From Deltaproteobacteria bacterium (lineage in GTDB: Bacteria; Desulfobacterota; Desulfobulbia; Desulfobulbales; SURF-16), in the NCBI GenBank assembly GCA_016219175.1, contig JACRCD010000014.1, positions 1 through 64,000 of the forward strand: 64,000 nt of DNA, written 5' to 3'. Made by a program: the position numbers and the translations under genes. A model generated the notes under the pieces. It did not search any database and was not told where the DNA came from. It saw nothing but the letters and a program-made list of their open reading frames with translations. This document shows positions 8,366-16,531 of the stretch, piece by piece. The first letter of the stretch is position 1; the number at the start of each line of letters is the position of its first letter.

Positions 8366-10081
8366 TCAGCCGTCGCCCAGCGCCACGATCTTGTCCCCCG
8401 CAGCCGCCACCTCGGCAAAGACCTGCCGCGGATCATCTTCATACCGCCGGGAAAAATGAAAAGGAACCAACAGCTCCGCTCTAGCGGCCTGACCGATTTC
8501 TCCGCAGGCCCGGGCGGTCAGATGGCCGCTCAGCTCGCCATATTTCCGGTCAACCTCAAGAAAACCCGCTTCACAAAACAGGGTATGGGCGCCCTTGGCC
8601 AGTCCCAGCAGTTTGTCGCGGTTGGCCGCCGTATCGCTCAGATCCGTGGCATAGACCAGCTTGCTGGCTGGGGTGATTTGGAGCAGCTCATCCGCCAGTT
8701 GGCCGGCGGGGGTTTGCGAGCCGTCCGGCAGCCGGATCAACGCCTGCCGGTCGCCGGCGGCCAGCCGCTTCTTGAGTTCGCCGAGCCATGGCCCGCCGGC
8801 CGGACAGGCCTCCCCCAACCGTTCCTTGATGACATTCAATTTGGGCGGCAGTTCCAGGCCATAGGCCAGCACCGGGATAGCGCCGTGGGCCAGGGTCACA
8901 GCCCGCACCCGGCACTCCGCATCGTCAAGCAGCAGACCGGACGGGGCAAGACGGGATGCAAGTTCCACCCTGCCTGATTTTCCGGCCTGCAACCCGTAGA
9001 CAACGAGATGGTCGTCATGGAGTTCGCTGACCGCAAAACTTGGCCCGCTCTCGCCGATGCGATCCCAATGGATGCCGTTGATCAGATTGGCGATATGATC
9101 CGCCAGACCCGGCGGACCAAAGAGCCGGCAGGTCGTCAGCACGCCGATGCGGGAGCGCAGCAGCCAGAGAAAACCGCAGATGTGATCAATGTGGGCGTGG
9201 CTGATAAAGACATCCGTGACCTGATGGGCCAGGCGGGCCGACAGCCGCCCGCCGTCACCCAAGTCAAAGAGCAGGGAACGCTTGCGGTTATGGAGACGCA
9301 GATGGACAAGGGGGTCCCCGAAAACCCCGTTAACCAGAATAGCGGTGGCGTCGCCGATGCGCAGCACCGGGCCCGCGCTTTTTTCCAGGGCGACGTACGG
9401 CGCCACATCCGGCGGCATGGAGCGTTGGCGCAAAGCGTTCTTGGGCTTGCATGTCGCAAGCAACCCTTGTCCGTCCCGATAGGCATCGCGGACCAGGAAC
9501 TGGTCGGGGCACTCCTGAAAATCAGCGGCCCGAATCCTGAAAACAGTGGCGCTGACCTCAAGGATTTCACCCATGGCCAGGGTGCGGCCGCCCTTGAGCA
9601 GGCCGATCTGCCGCCCCTGCCAGTCGCGGAACGCCTGCCGGGGCGGCGGGGCGCCGGTCAGCAGGGCGGTGGGTACCGCCAGAGCCCTGGTTTGCGCCTG
9701 ATGCAGATACTCATCCCACATCCGGCTGCGCTGCATGGCCCTCTGCCGCTTGCCGGGCGGATGCGCCCTGGCCGAGGGCTGCACGAAAACAAGCTCGCAG
9801 CCGCTGGTGGCCAGCTCGCTTGCCACGGGCAGCGTATCGATATGGCGGCTGAGCACCAGCACCGTATCGATTCCCGCCGCTTCAACCAGCCCGGTCAGCA
9901 GCTCCGCGCCAGCCACGCCCCGCACCATGCCGGGCGCATCAACCAGCAACAGGCCAGACGGCAGATGCGAGGCCAGGGTTGATTTGCCGCTGCCGCTCTC
10001 GCCGCACAGCAGGAGCCGCCGGTCCGGCCCGGATATCCGGGCTGCGATCAGCTCCGGTGAGTAAAGAATGGAAACATGCAT
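8366..10081 (-). CDS. Clp1/Grc3-like P-loop kinase fused to RNase Z-like metallo-beta-lactamase
   Basis: This 571-residue protein has two parts. Residues 1-200 form a P-loop domain: Walker A GESGSGKST near 28-36, a Walker B-like LLLVDAPGMVRG near 45-57, and a lid-like Arg-rich helix KRQRAMQRSRMWDEYL near 112-127. This layout resembles the Clp1/Grc3 polynucleotide 5'-kinases. From about residue 225 a metallo-beta-lactamase domain carries FISHAHIDHICGF near 295 and later YATDLSDTAANRD and FHFSRRYEDDP, as in RNase Z-type nucleases. The product may couple RNA 5'-end phosphorylation to 3' endonucleolytic cleavage; this is inference. Upstream CheR is 43 bases away, so co-transcription is possible. 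Confidence 0.72.
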   Translation of the reverse strand: MHVSILYSPELIAARISGPDRRLLLCGESGSGKSTLASHLPSGLLLVDAPGMVRGVAGAELLTGLVEAAGIDTVLVLSRHIDTLPVASELATSGCELVFVQPSARAHPPGKRQRAMQRSRMWDEYLHQAQTRALAVPTALLTGAPPPRQAFRDWQGRQIGLLKGGRTLAMGEILEVSATVFRIRAADFQECPDQFLVRDAYRDGQGLLATCKPKNALRQRSMPPDVAPYVALEKSAGPVLRIGDATAILVNGVFGDPLVHLRLHNRKRSLLFDLGDGGRLSARLAHQVTDVFISHAHIDHICGFLWLLRSRIGVLTTCRLFGPPGLADHIANLINGIHWDRIGESGPSFAVSELHDDHLVVYGLQAGKSGRVELASRLAPSGLLLDDAECRVRAVTLAHGAIPVLAYGLELPPKLNVIKERLGEACPAGGPWLGELKKRLAAGDRQALIRLPDGSQTPAGQLADELLQITPASKLVYATDLSDTAANRDKLLGLAKGAHTLFCEAGFLEVDRKYGELSGHLTARACGEIGQAARAELLVPFHFSRRYEDDPRQVFAEVAAAGDKIVALGDG

Positions 10082-10124
10082 GGGAAATGTCCTGCCAGGA
10101 CCGGAATGGCGGCCCCGGCGCCGG

Positions 10125-10955
10125 TTACGGTCCGGTTCTTGTGTGTGCAGCTTTCCGGTAAATCTTCAGGTGCGGACGCAAGGCCTCAAAATCCGCTGCC
10201 GGTTCAGGCAAGTGCTCATGGATGCCGATGACCAGGATGCCGCCGCTGTCGAGCCGGTCCGCCAGCCTCGTCAACATCTTGCGCTGGAGAACCGCGTCAT
10301 AATAGGTAAAGACCAGGTTGCGGCACAAGATAAGCTGAAACGTTCCATCCGGCTGGCTGTGGCGGATGTCCTGGCAGCGGAACTCAACCATGGCGCGCAA
10401 CTCCGGCCTGAGACAAAACAGATCCGCCTCTTGGGTAAAGGCCGCCTCGCGCCAAGGCTCCGGCAGCTCCCGCAGACTGCTCGGAGGATAGCAAGCCCGC
10501 CCTGCTCGCGCCAGCATGGCCGGGTCGCTGTCAGTGGCAATGATCCGGCATTCCAGTCCCGGCACCCCGTCCATAAAGCGCCAGAGCAGGGCCAGGCTGT
10601 AGGGCTCTTCCCCCGAGGCGCAGCCCGCGCACCAGCAGCGCGGGACAGGGCGGCCCCGCTCTTCGGCACGCCGGGCCAGCTCCGGCAGCACCTCCCGGCC
10701 AAGCAGCTCAAACACCCCCCGGTCCCGGCAGAAACGGGAGATCGTGATCCGGCACAAATCATCGAGCACCCGCCACTCGTCCGGGTTGTCCCGCAGATAG
10801 TCCCGGTAGTCGCCAGCCCCGGCAAGACCGAGCTCCCGCAGCCGCCGCTCGACCCGCTTACACGTCTGCCCGCGGACCTTGCGAAACCCCGGCCACCGCA
10901 TATCGAGCTGCGGCAGCGCCCACCTGAGAAGCCACACACAATCGGTGTCCTTCAT
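10125..10955 (-). CDS. CheR-type protein-glutamate methyltransferase
   Basis: This 276-residue SAM-dependent methyltransferase has the CheR arrangement: an all-alpha N-terminal domain (RRLRELGLAGAGDYRDYLR) followed by the Rossmann fold with CAGCASGEEPYSLALL near 123-138, ATDSDPAMLARAG, and FQLILCRNLVFTYYD with the motif Asn-Leu-Val-Phe-Thr-Tyr near 228. It would methylate chemoreceptor glutamates using S-adenosylmethionine. No MCP or other che gene is nearby, so it may be an orphan. The start at 10955 is convergent-free, with 206 bases of probable promoter before it. Confidence 0.9.
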   Translation of the reverse strand: MKDTDCVWLLRWALPQLDMRWPGFRKVRGQTCKRVERRLRELGLAGAGDYRDYLRDNPDEWRVLDDLCRITISRFCRDRGVFELLGREVLPELARRAEERGRPVPRCWCAGCASGEEPYSLALLWRFMDGVPGLECRIIATDSDPAMLARAGRACYPPSSLRELPEPWREAAFTQEADLFCLRPELRAMVEFRCQDIRHSQPDGTFQLILCRNLVFTYYDAVLQRKMLTRLADRLDSGGILVIGIHEHLPEPAADFEALRPHLKIYRKAAHTRTGP

Positions 10956-11161
10956 ACCTGAAAGTATACAATAAACCAGCGGCGACTATCCAGCAGAAGA
11001 CAGACATCCGCCTGCGCGCCCGGTGCAAATGTACCTTGAACTAAAGACCCGCCAATAAAATCGCCAGACAAACACAAACAGATTGACAGCAGCATTTGCT
11101 TTTTCTATGAACAAGAAAACGTCGTTGTTTTCGTGAATCAATCCGTAAATTCGAAATAACA

Positions 11162-12730
11162 ATGGAGCCGCCCCTTGAAAAACCAATGAAACCAATCCGC
11201 GTCTTTATCAGCAGCGTCCAGAAGGAATTCGCCGAAGAACGCGCCGGACTGCGGGATTATCTGCGGGGTGACCCGCTGATGCGCAGATTTTTTGACGTCT
11301 TTCTGTTCGAGGACACTCCGGCCATGGACCGCAGGGCGGATGAACTTTATCTGGAGGAGGTGGAACGGTGCGATATCTATGTGGGACTCTTCGGGGAATC
11401 TTACGGATTTGCGGCGCTGGATGGCTTGTCGCCGACCCACCTCGAATTCCAACGGGCCACCGAGTTGAAAAAACACCGGCTGATTTTTGTCAAGGGGGCC
11501 GAAGAAGCCAACCGCCACCCAAAAATGAAATCATTGATCGAGGAAGCCGCGGGCCAGGTGATCCGCCGACGCTTCGTTTCCCTGGCGGAGCTGATTACCG
11601 GCATCTATGCCAGCCTGGTGGAATACCTGGCGGATAAAGAACTGTTACGTTTCGGCCCCTTTGATGCCTCTCTCTGCCGGGATGCCACCCTGGCCGATCT
11701 CTCCGAGGATAAGGTCCTCTGGTTTCTGAAACGAGCCAGGGCTGCCCGCGGCTTCCCGCTGGATGCGGATGCCGGCATCGAGGCCATTTTGACCCAGTTG
11801 CGTCTGATCAAAAACGGCCTGCCCACCCATGCCGCTATCCTCCTCTTTGCCAGGGAGCCACAACGATTTGTCTATTCCTCCGAGGTGAAATGCGCCCATT
11901 TTCACGGAACCGAGGTGCGCAAGCCCATCCCCTTCTATCAGGTTTATAAGGGAAATCTGTTTGAACTGGTGGACCAGTCCATCAACTTCGTGCTCTCCAA
12001 GATCGACTTGGCCGTAGGCACTCGCGCCAAAGGACCGGAGGCACCGGTAGCCTATGAAATTCCGCCGGAAGTGATCTCCGAGGCGATTGTCAATGCCGTC
12101 GCCCACCGGGATTACACCAGCACAGCCAGTGTGCAGGTGATGCTCTTTGCCGACCGGCTTGAGGTCTGGAATCCCGGTACCCTTTCTCCGGCCCTGACCC
12201 TCCGGACCCTGCGCGAGCCGCACGGCTCCTATCCCGGCAATCCGTTGATCGCCGAGCCTCTCTATCTGACCAAATATATCGAACGCATGGGCACCGGCAT
12301 CCACGACATGATCGAGCGCTGCCGCGAGGCAGGTCTGGCTGAACCTGAATTCAAACTGACCGACGGCTTTGTCACCGTGATTCGCCGGAAGCCTGGAAAG
12401 GCTTTTGAGGCTGTCGGCGGGAAGGTCACTGGTGCGGGTGGGAGCAAGCCGGGACTGGGGGCCCCCGAAGTCACCCCTGAAGTCACCCCCGAAGTCACCC
12501 CCGAAGTCACCCCCGAAGTGAAAAGGATGCTTTCCGTCATGCAAGGGGAAATGACCCGCAGCGAAATCATGAGCAAGCTCGGGCTAACAGACGAGAAACA
12601 CTTCCGGAAACACTACCAGCAAATCTGCATAAGGCTGGGGCTGATTGAGATGACCATCCCGGACAAGCCCCGCAGCAGCAAACAGAAATACCGGCTGACG
12701 GAGAAAGGGCAACGCCTTTTTATTGAATAA
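11162..12730 (+). CDS. DUF4062 protein with RecG-like HATPase domain
   Basis: This protein of up to 522 residues has an N-terminal DUF4062 domain (RVFISSVQKEFAEERAGLRD, then CDIYVGLFGESYG), a TIR/SIR2-like alpha/beta module. The central AlbA/RecG-like ATPase segment has IPPEVISEAIVNAVAHRDY near 300 and YIERMGTGIHDMIE near 375, typical of COG2865 proteins. A Pro-Glu-Val-Thr repeat linker (436-454) and a winged-helix C-terminus (EIMSKLGLTDEKHFRKHY) follow. ATG 11186 (MKPIRVF) is an equally good start. This family often sits in defence islands, and here it opens one, but its activity is unknown. Confidence 0.85.
   Translation: MEPPLEKPMKPIRVFISSVQKEFAEERAGLRDYLRGDPLMRRFFDVFLFEDTPAMDRRADELYLEEVERCDIYVGLFGESYGFAALDGLSPTHLEFQRATELKKHRLIFVKGAEEANRHPKMKSLIEEAAGQVIRRRFVSLAELITGIYASLVEYLADKELLRFGPFDASLCRDATLADLSEDKVLWFLKRARAARGFPLDADAGIEAILTQLRLIKNGLPTHAAILLFAREPQRFVYSSEVKCAHFHGTEVRKPIPFYQVYKGNLFELVDQSINFVLSKIDLAVGTRAKGPEAPVAYEIPPEVISEAIVNAVAHRDYTSTASVQVMLFADRLEVWNPGTLSPALTLRTLREPHGSYPGNPLIAEPLYLTKYIERMGTGIHDMIERCREAGLAEPEFKLTDGFVTVIRRKPGKAFEAVGGKVTGAGGSKPGLGAPEVTPEVTPEVTPEVTPEVKRMLSVMQGEMTRSEIMSKLGLTDEKHFRKHYQQICIRLGLIEMTIPDKPRSSKQKYRLTEKGQRLFIE
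12467..12520 (+). repeat. In-gene 12 bp repeat encoding (PEVT)n linker
   Basis: Four consecutive near-identical 12-mers (GAAGTCACCCCC, the first with T at the last base) plus a partial fifth encode a Pro-Glu-Val-Thr repeat between the ATPase and winged-helix domains. The units keep frame, so copy-number change would only lengthen or shorten a flexible linker. Confidence 0.9.
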
Positions 12731-12965
12731 GGGTGATTTGCTGATAACTTTTAAGAAATCAGGCAGCGGTTTCCTGCGGGGGAAGGCAATTACGGATTGT
12801 TCCCCGGACTCTGTCGGAAGCTAATCCAGCGACTCAGCCCAATGATCGACTTTTGGCAAGATGGAAACTCAGATGAGAATCAAATTCCGGTTTTTCTCTT
12901 CATTATTTTCGGTTTCCTGGACAGATTAAATTTGTCCCATTTTTTTTTGCGCTTTTCAGGAATAA

Positions 12966-13421
12966 ATGCGAACCTACTCAAAAGACATGAACCAAAAAAC
13001 AAACCTATGGGGCGGAAGCGCCGCTGGTGGCGGCTTGAATTTTCAATCGTGTGTATCGGCTATCGCTGCTGTACATATGGCCCGAGGAACACCCATCCTT
13101 TGGCTCAAAGACGTTGCAGTCGATATCCCAACTTCTCTTTCCGCAGAGACAGGCGGCCCCGGCGATGATATACGCGTAGAGTTCCAAGATGGCTCATTGG
13201 CGGAGATCCAGGCTAAGAAAGGGATCAGAAAGGGCTACAAATTGTGGGATAGCTTGCTCAAGCTTGCCATGGGCCTCGACTCTGGCGAAATCTCATACGG
13301 TGTTCTAGCCGTTTGCCCGAACACCAGCAAAAAAACGCTATGCTGCAATGATGATACTTTCCGCTCCATACTCGACGTTGGAAGAAACCCAGCAGTATGG
13401 GGAGCGAATGCTAAAGGATGA
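12966..13421 (+). pseudogene. Truncated N-terminal fragment of a large nuclease/NTPase-type defence protein
   Basis: About 144-151 residues (ATG 12966 or 12987) begin with a Gly-rich GGSAAGGGLNFQSCVSAIAA segment, followed by DDIRVEF and AEIQAKKGIRKGYKLWD. The D...QxK spacing resembles PD-(D/E)xK-type nuclease domains (DUF4297/Cap4-like) that head large STAND or Avs-type ATPases. The frame stops after about 145 residues; just downstream a different frame stays open to about 13484, suggesting a frameshift plus 3' deletion. The ATPase part is missing, so this is probably a dead remnant. Family placement is by motif only. Confidence 0.5.
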
Positions 13422-13506
13422 CGAGGCAGATATAAGGGAGCGAACGCATAAAATCTTGAAGCTCCGCCAAACTGACAACATATAATGTTTTGTCGCAATA
13501 CGGCAA

Positions 13507-13770
13507 ATGAGCAAAAAAAATATGCACCCCTTCTTCATAGACACCCACGCCCATCTCTGCGACCGGGCCTTTGATCAGGACCGGGAGGAGGTGATCCTGC
13601 GAGCCCAGCAAGCCGGGGTGGGAACCATCGTCGTTGTCGGCGAGAACTTGGAGGATGCCCGCCGCCCTGCCGGCCGTGGAGGTGTTTTTTTCTTCTCCGC
13701 GCCGCCGTCCCTTGTTCCCCCCCTCAGAGACAGAAGCTGGTCAAACACCTGCCTCCTTTCCCCAGCATGA
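13507..13770 (+). pseudogene. tatD copy A, internally deleted remnant
   Basis: The start (MHPFFIDTHAHLCDRAFDQD, ATG 13522) is plainly TatD-like with the metal-binding H-x-H. After the segment ENLEDARR it jumps to sequence matching the middle of the intact tatD at 16532 (around its ALPGLEAGFFFSVPPS), removing about 120 codons and shifting frame. Homology ends near 13765. It is the most diverged of three copies in the island and cannot encode a working nuclease. Confidence 0.85.
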
Positions 13771-13812
13771 AGGAAGCCTTTGGTGAAGCGTAAAAAGATG
13801 GGGATGACGTTT

Positions 13813-14235
13813 TTACAGCGCCCACGGATTGAAGATTTGGGGGTAAGACGTGAAATCCTTCTCGTTGCGGGTGACGATGGTGAGGCCGTGGCATTGGGCT
13901 GTGGCCATGAGCAGCGCGTCCATCACCGGCAGGGGCTGGCCGGCGAGTTCGGCGCGGGCGGCGATCTGCGCCCAGACCCGGAGCGCGGTGGTGTCAAGCG
14001 GCAGGATACGCCCGCTAAAGCGCTGCTCCACCATGCCCAACCAGGAGGTAAGTTTCCGGCTGCGCCCCGGGTCGGCTGCCGTCAGCTTGATGATGCCCTT
14101 TTCGATCTCGCCCAGACTGATGACGCTCATAAAAAGACTTTCCTCGTCCTGCTCGTCCAGCCAGGCGATGACGTGGGGCGCGGGAACCTTCCGGGCGTAT
14201 TCGGAAAGCACGCAGGTGTCGAGCAGCCAGCTCAT
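13813..14235 (-). CDS. vapC: PIN-domain toxin, VapC/FitB type
   Basis: This 140-residue PIN ribonuclease has the acidic residues in place: Asp in WLLDTCVLSE, Glu in ISLGEIEKGI, Asp in PVMDALLMATA and Asp near RNEKDF. VapC toxins cleave tRNA or rRNA and are held inactive by the antitoxin. Its start overlaps the antitoxin stop by four bases, so the pair is translationally coupled. It lies antisense between two tatD fragments. Confidence 0.93.
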   Translation of the reverse strand: MSWLLDTCVLSEYARKVPAPHVIAWLDEQDEESLFMSVISLGEIEKGIIKLTAADPGRSRKLTSWLGMVEQRFSGRILPLDTTALRVWAQIAARAELAGQPLPVMDALLMATAQCHGLTIVTRNEKDFTSYPQIFNPWAL

Positions 14236-14483
14236 AGTTCGATGTCGCGGCCGGTATCGCGGCTGCGGGAAAGGTCGAGGTCGTCAATGGCAAGGTCAGG
14301 GCGCAGCAGCGCGCTGGAGAGCTTGCCCCGCGGGCGGGTGAGCCGGGCGTATTCTTCCACCGAAACCACCACCGCCACGGGCTTGCCGTGCACCGTCACC
14401 ACCTGGGCGTCGCCGCCCGCCGCCCGTTTGATGAGCCGGCTCAAGTTGCCCTTTGCTTCCTGCAGTTGCCATTCGCTGTGCAT
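14232..14483 (-). CDS. Phd/YefM-type antitoxin
   Basis: This 83-residue protein has the Phd/YefM fold signature (LQEAKGNLSRLIKRA, then HGKPVAVVVSVEEYARL) and a charged C-terminal tail that would wrap the PIN toxin. It is encoded first in the operon, overlapping the toxin start. A good ribosome-binding site (GGAGGGG) precedes ATG 14483. It probably represses its own promoter through the palindrome at 14498-14520. Confidence 0.92.
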   Translation of the reverse strand: MHSEWQLQEAKGNLSRLIKRAAGGDAQVVTVHGKPVAVVVSVEEYARLTRPRGKLSSALLRPDLAIDDLDLSRSRDTGRDIEL

Positions 14484-14497
14484 AATGCCCCCTCCTT

Positions 14498-14520
14498 ATT
14501 CTGGTCTGTCTGGTCAGAAT
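14498..14520 (-). promoter_or_regulatory. Palindromic operator/promoter of the PIN toxin-antitoxin pair
   Basis: ATTCTG and CAGAAT arms are separated by 11 bases, just upstream of the antitoxin start. On the minus strand a TATTAT box at the outer edge is a candidate -10. The site is placed where Phd-type antitoxins bind for autoregulation. Confidence 0.55.
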
Positions 14521-14545
14521 ATAATACAAACCCGGCAGACAGGCA

Positions 14546-14959
14546 ATGGTTAACTTCCTCACAGACACCCACGCCCATCTCTGCGACCAGGCCTTTGATC
14601 AGGACCGGCGGGAGGTGATCAACAGGGCGCAAAAAGCCGGGGTCAAGGCAATCGTCCTTGTCGGCGAAACCCTGGACGACGCCAAGCGCAACCTGGCCCT
14701 GGCCGGAGAGTACCCCTGCCTGAAAGCGGCGGCGGGATTGTATCCGGAGTACGCGGACCTGGAGGAGGCGGAGCGGCTGATCGCTTTCATCCGCAATCAG
14801 CCGAGGAGCTTTTCTGCCATCGGCGAGGTGGGGCTTGATTTTTGGATTGCCAAGGAGGAAGAGGCCAGAGAGCTACAGCGCGTTGTTTTCCGCAAATTTA
14901 TCGAACTGGCCGGCGAGCTTGACCTGCCGCTCAATGTCCATTCCCGGTCCGCCTGGTAA
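14546..14959 (+). pseudogene. tatD copy B, 3'-truncated
   Basis: The first 135 codons are nearly identical to the intact tatD at 16532, including FLTDTHAHLCDQAFDQD and the metal-site Glu in AIGEVGLDFW. Homology begins at the start codon region and ends abruptly near 14953, where the frame gains a Trp and a stop. About 117 C-terminal residues, with remaining metal ligands, are lost, so the product is unlikely to be active. High nucleotide identity to copy C suggests a recent duplication. Confidence 0.9.
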
Positions 14960-15031
14960 CCCTTAACACGGCGAACCGGGGATATGCATTTCAATATAAT
15001 GATTGTGTTTTATTTTCATCCTGTTATTCTC

Positions 15032-15050
15032 TATTCTAGAATCTAGAATA
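15032..15050. promoter_or_regulatory. Perfect 19 bp palindrome upstream of the AbiE-like pair
   Basis: TATTCTAGA and TCTAGAATA arms (9 bp each, perfect) flank a single central A, 14 bases before the start of the winged-helix gene. This is a typical position for an autoregulatory operator bound by the helix-turn-helix antitoxin. Confidence 0.7.
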
Positions 15051-15063
15051 AGGAACATCGGTT

Positions 15064-15594
15064 ATGCTAAAATCGCAGGATATTTTCATACTGCTTAAAC
15101 TTGTAGTCATGGGTTCGCGACCGTGGTCATATGCCGGTCTGGCCGTGGAACTGGGAATGAGCCCTTCACAATTGCATGCGGCAATTAAGCGCCTATTGGC
15201 CGCCCAACTCGCCATGCGGCAGGAAGAAAGGATCGTGCCGCATTTACGCAATCTCGAGGAATTTCTTCTCCATGGACTCAAATACGTCTTCCGGGCCGAA
15301 CGGGGGGAATTGACCAGGGGGATGCCAACCGCCCATGCGGCTCCTCCCCTCGCGCAAATGATCGTTGCCACCGCCACGGAGCTCCCCCCGGTCTGGCCGG
15401 ACCCGGAGGGCGAGATGCGAGGAATGTCCTTTCTGCCTCTCTATAAGCTGGCTCCCAAGGCGGCACGGACAGATGAAAATCTCTATGAACTCCTGGCCCT
15501 GGTGGATGTCTTGCGCAGTGGTCGGGCCAGGGAACGGGAGATCGCCGCAAAAGAGCTGAAAAAGCGGTTGGAACACTATGCAGCGGCTCAATAA
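15064..15594 (+). CDS. Winged-helix protein, putative AbiEi-like antitoxin
   Basis: This 176-residue protein has an N-terminal winged helix (SYAGLAVELGMSPSQLHAAI near 23-42) followed by a helical region. It overlaps the nucleotidyltransferase gene by 17 bases and lies just after a perfect palindrome. AbiEi and related antitoxins have this shape and repress their own operon. The role is inferred from context and is not backed by a strong family match. Confidence 0.7.
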   Translation: MLKSQDIFILLKLVVMGSRPWSYAGLAVELGMSPSQLHAAIKRLLAAQLAMRQEERIVPHLRNLEEFLLHGLKYVFRAERGELTRGMPTAHAAPPLAQMIVATATELPPVWPDPEGEMRGMSFLPLYKLAPKAARTDENLYELLALVDVLRSGRAREREIAAKELKKRLEHYAAAQ

Positions 15595-16288
15595 CCCCAA
15601 TATTCAAATTCTGGAGACTGCGGTTCAGCATCTGGGTGTTTTGATCGACCGATTGGTTTTTCTCGGAGGATGCGCCACAGGTCTGCTGCTCACTGATATG
15701 GCTGCGCCGCCGATTCGTCATACCCAGTATGTGGATGTCATCACCGAAGTGGCAACCTTGGCGGACTATTATCGTCTGGCGGAACAATTACGCGAGCACG
15801 GCTTTCAGGAGGACTCCAGCGAGAATGCCCCGATTTGCCGTTGGAAAGCCGGCGGCATCCTTCTGGATGTCATGCCGACGAATCCGGCCTTGCTTGGTTT
15901 TGGCAGCACCTGGTATCAGGAGGCCCATGAGACAGCAACATTGCAGACCTTGCCATCCGGAAAACGCATCCGCATGATCACGGCGCCATATTTTCTTGCG
16001 TGCAAATTTGCTGCCTTCGACGGCCGGGGAAACGGGGACTTTTTAATGAGCCACGACATGGAAGATATCGTGGCAGTGCTGGACGGCAGGCCGGAGGTGA
16101 TGAACGAGACAGGGCAGGCTCCTGACGTATTACGGAAACATCTGGCCGGGAGGTTCCGGACTCTACTGGATAATGCCCGTTTCCGGGAGGCCCTTTCCGG
16201 CCATATGCCTGGAGATCCGGCGAGCCAGGCGAGAGTGCCGTTAATCCTGGATCGTATCAGGAAAATTGCGGCATTGGGAAAAACATGA
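15578..16288 (+). CDS. Nucleotidyltransferase, putative AbiEii-like toxin
   Basis: This 236-residue protein has nucleotidyltransferase features: FLGGCATGLLL near 28-38, then IRHTQYVDVI near 47-56 carrying the metal-site Asp, and ILLDVMPT near 86 as the third acidic strand. Together with the upstream winged-helix gene it resembles type IV or related AbiE-like toxin-antitoxin modules. The second acidic residue of the D-x-D motif appears replaced (D-V-I), so catalysis should be checked. Confidence 0.75.
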   Translation: MQRLNNPNIQILETAVQHLGVLIDRLVFLGGCATGLLLTDMAAPPIRHTQYVDVITEVATLADYYRLAEQLREHGFQEDSSENAPICRWKAGGILLDVMPTNPALLGFGSTWYQEAHETATLQTLPSGKRIRMITAPYFLACKFAAFDGRGNGDFLMSHDMEDIVAVLDGRPEVMNETGQAPDVLRKHLAGRFRTLLDNARFREALSGHMPGDPASQARVPLILDRIRKIAALGKT

Positions 16289-16344
16289 CAGGCACGGCTG
16301 CAACATTACGGCTGTCGATGGGATGAGTTGGTGTGATTGTGTTG

Positions 16345-16499
16345 AGGTATGGAACTGACGATATCAGGGCATGTGACGCAAGACAGATTGTTTTATCAAT
16401 TGGAAAAAATGGACAATCCAATGGCTGGAAGGCGTCCTGCTCGTCCAGCCAGTCAATGATGATACCATGAAAATCCTGCTTGCAATGCTGGATTTTCAT
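16345..16499 (-). pseudogene. Decayed PIN-toxin remnant
   Basis: On the minus strand, a segment reading IIIDWLDEQD followed by FFPIDKTICLASHAL aligns with two separated parts of the VapC at 13813 (VIAWLDEQD and ILPLDTTALRVWAQI), with the intervening region deleted. No antitoxin remains. Its position upstream of tatD copy C mirrors vapC upstream of copy B. The match is short, so the call is tentative. Confidence 0.45.
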
Positions 16500-16531
16500 G
16501 GCGGCAATGCAACTTCAAATGAACCAAGAAA

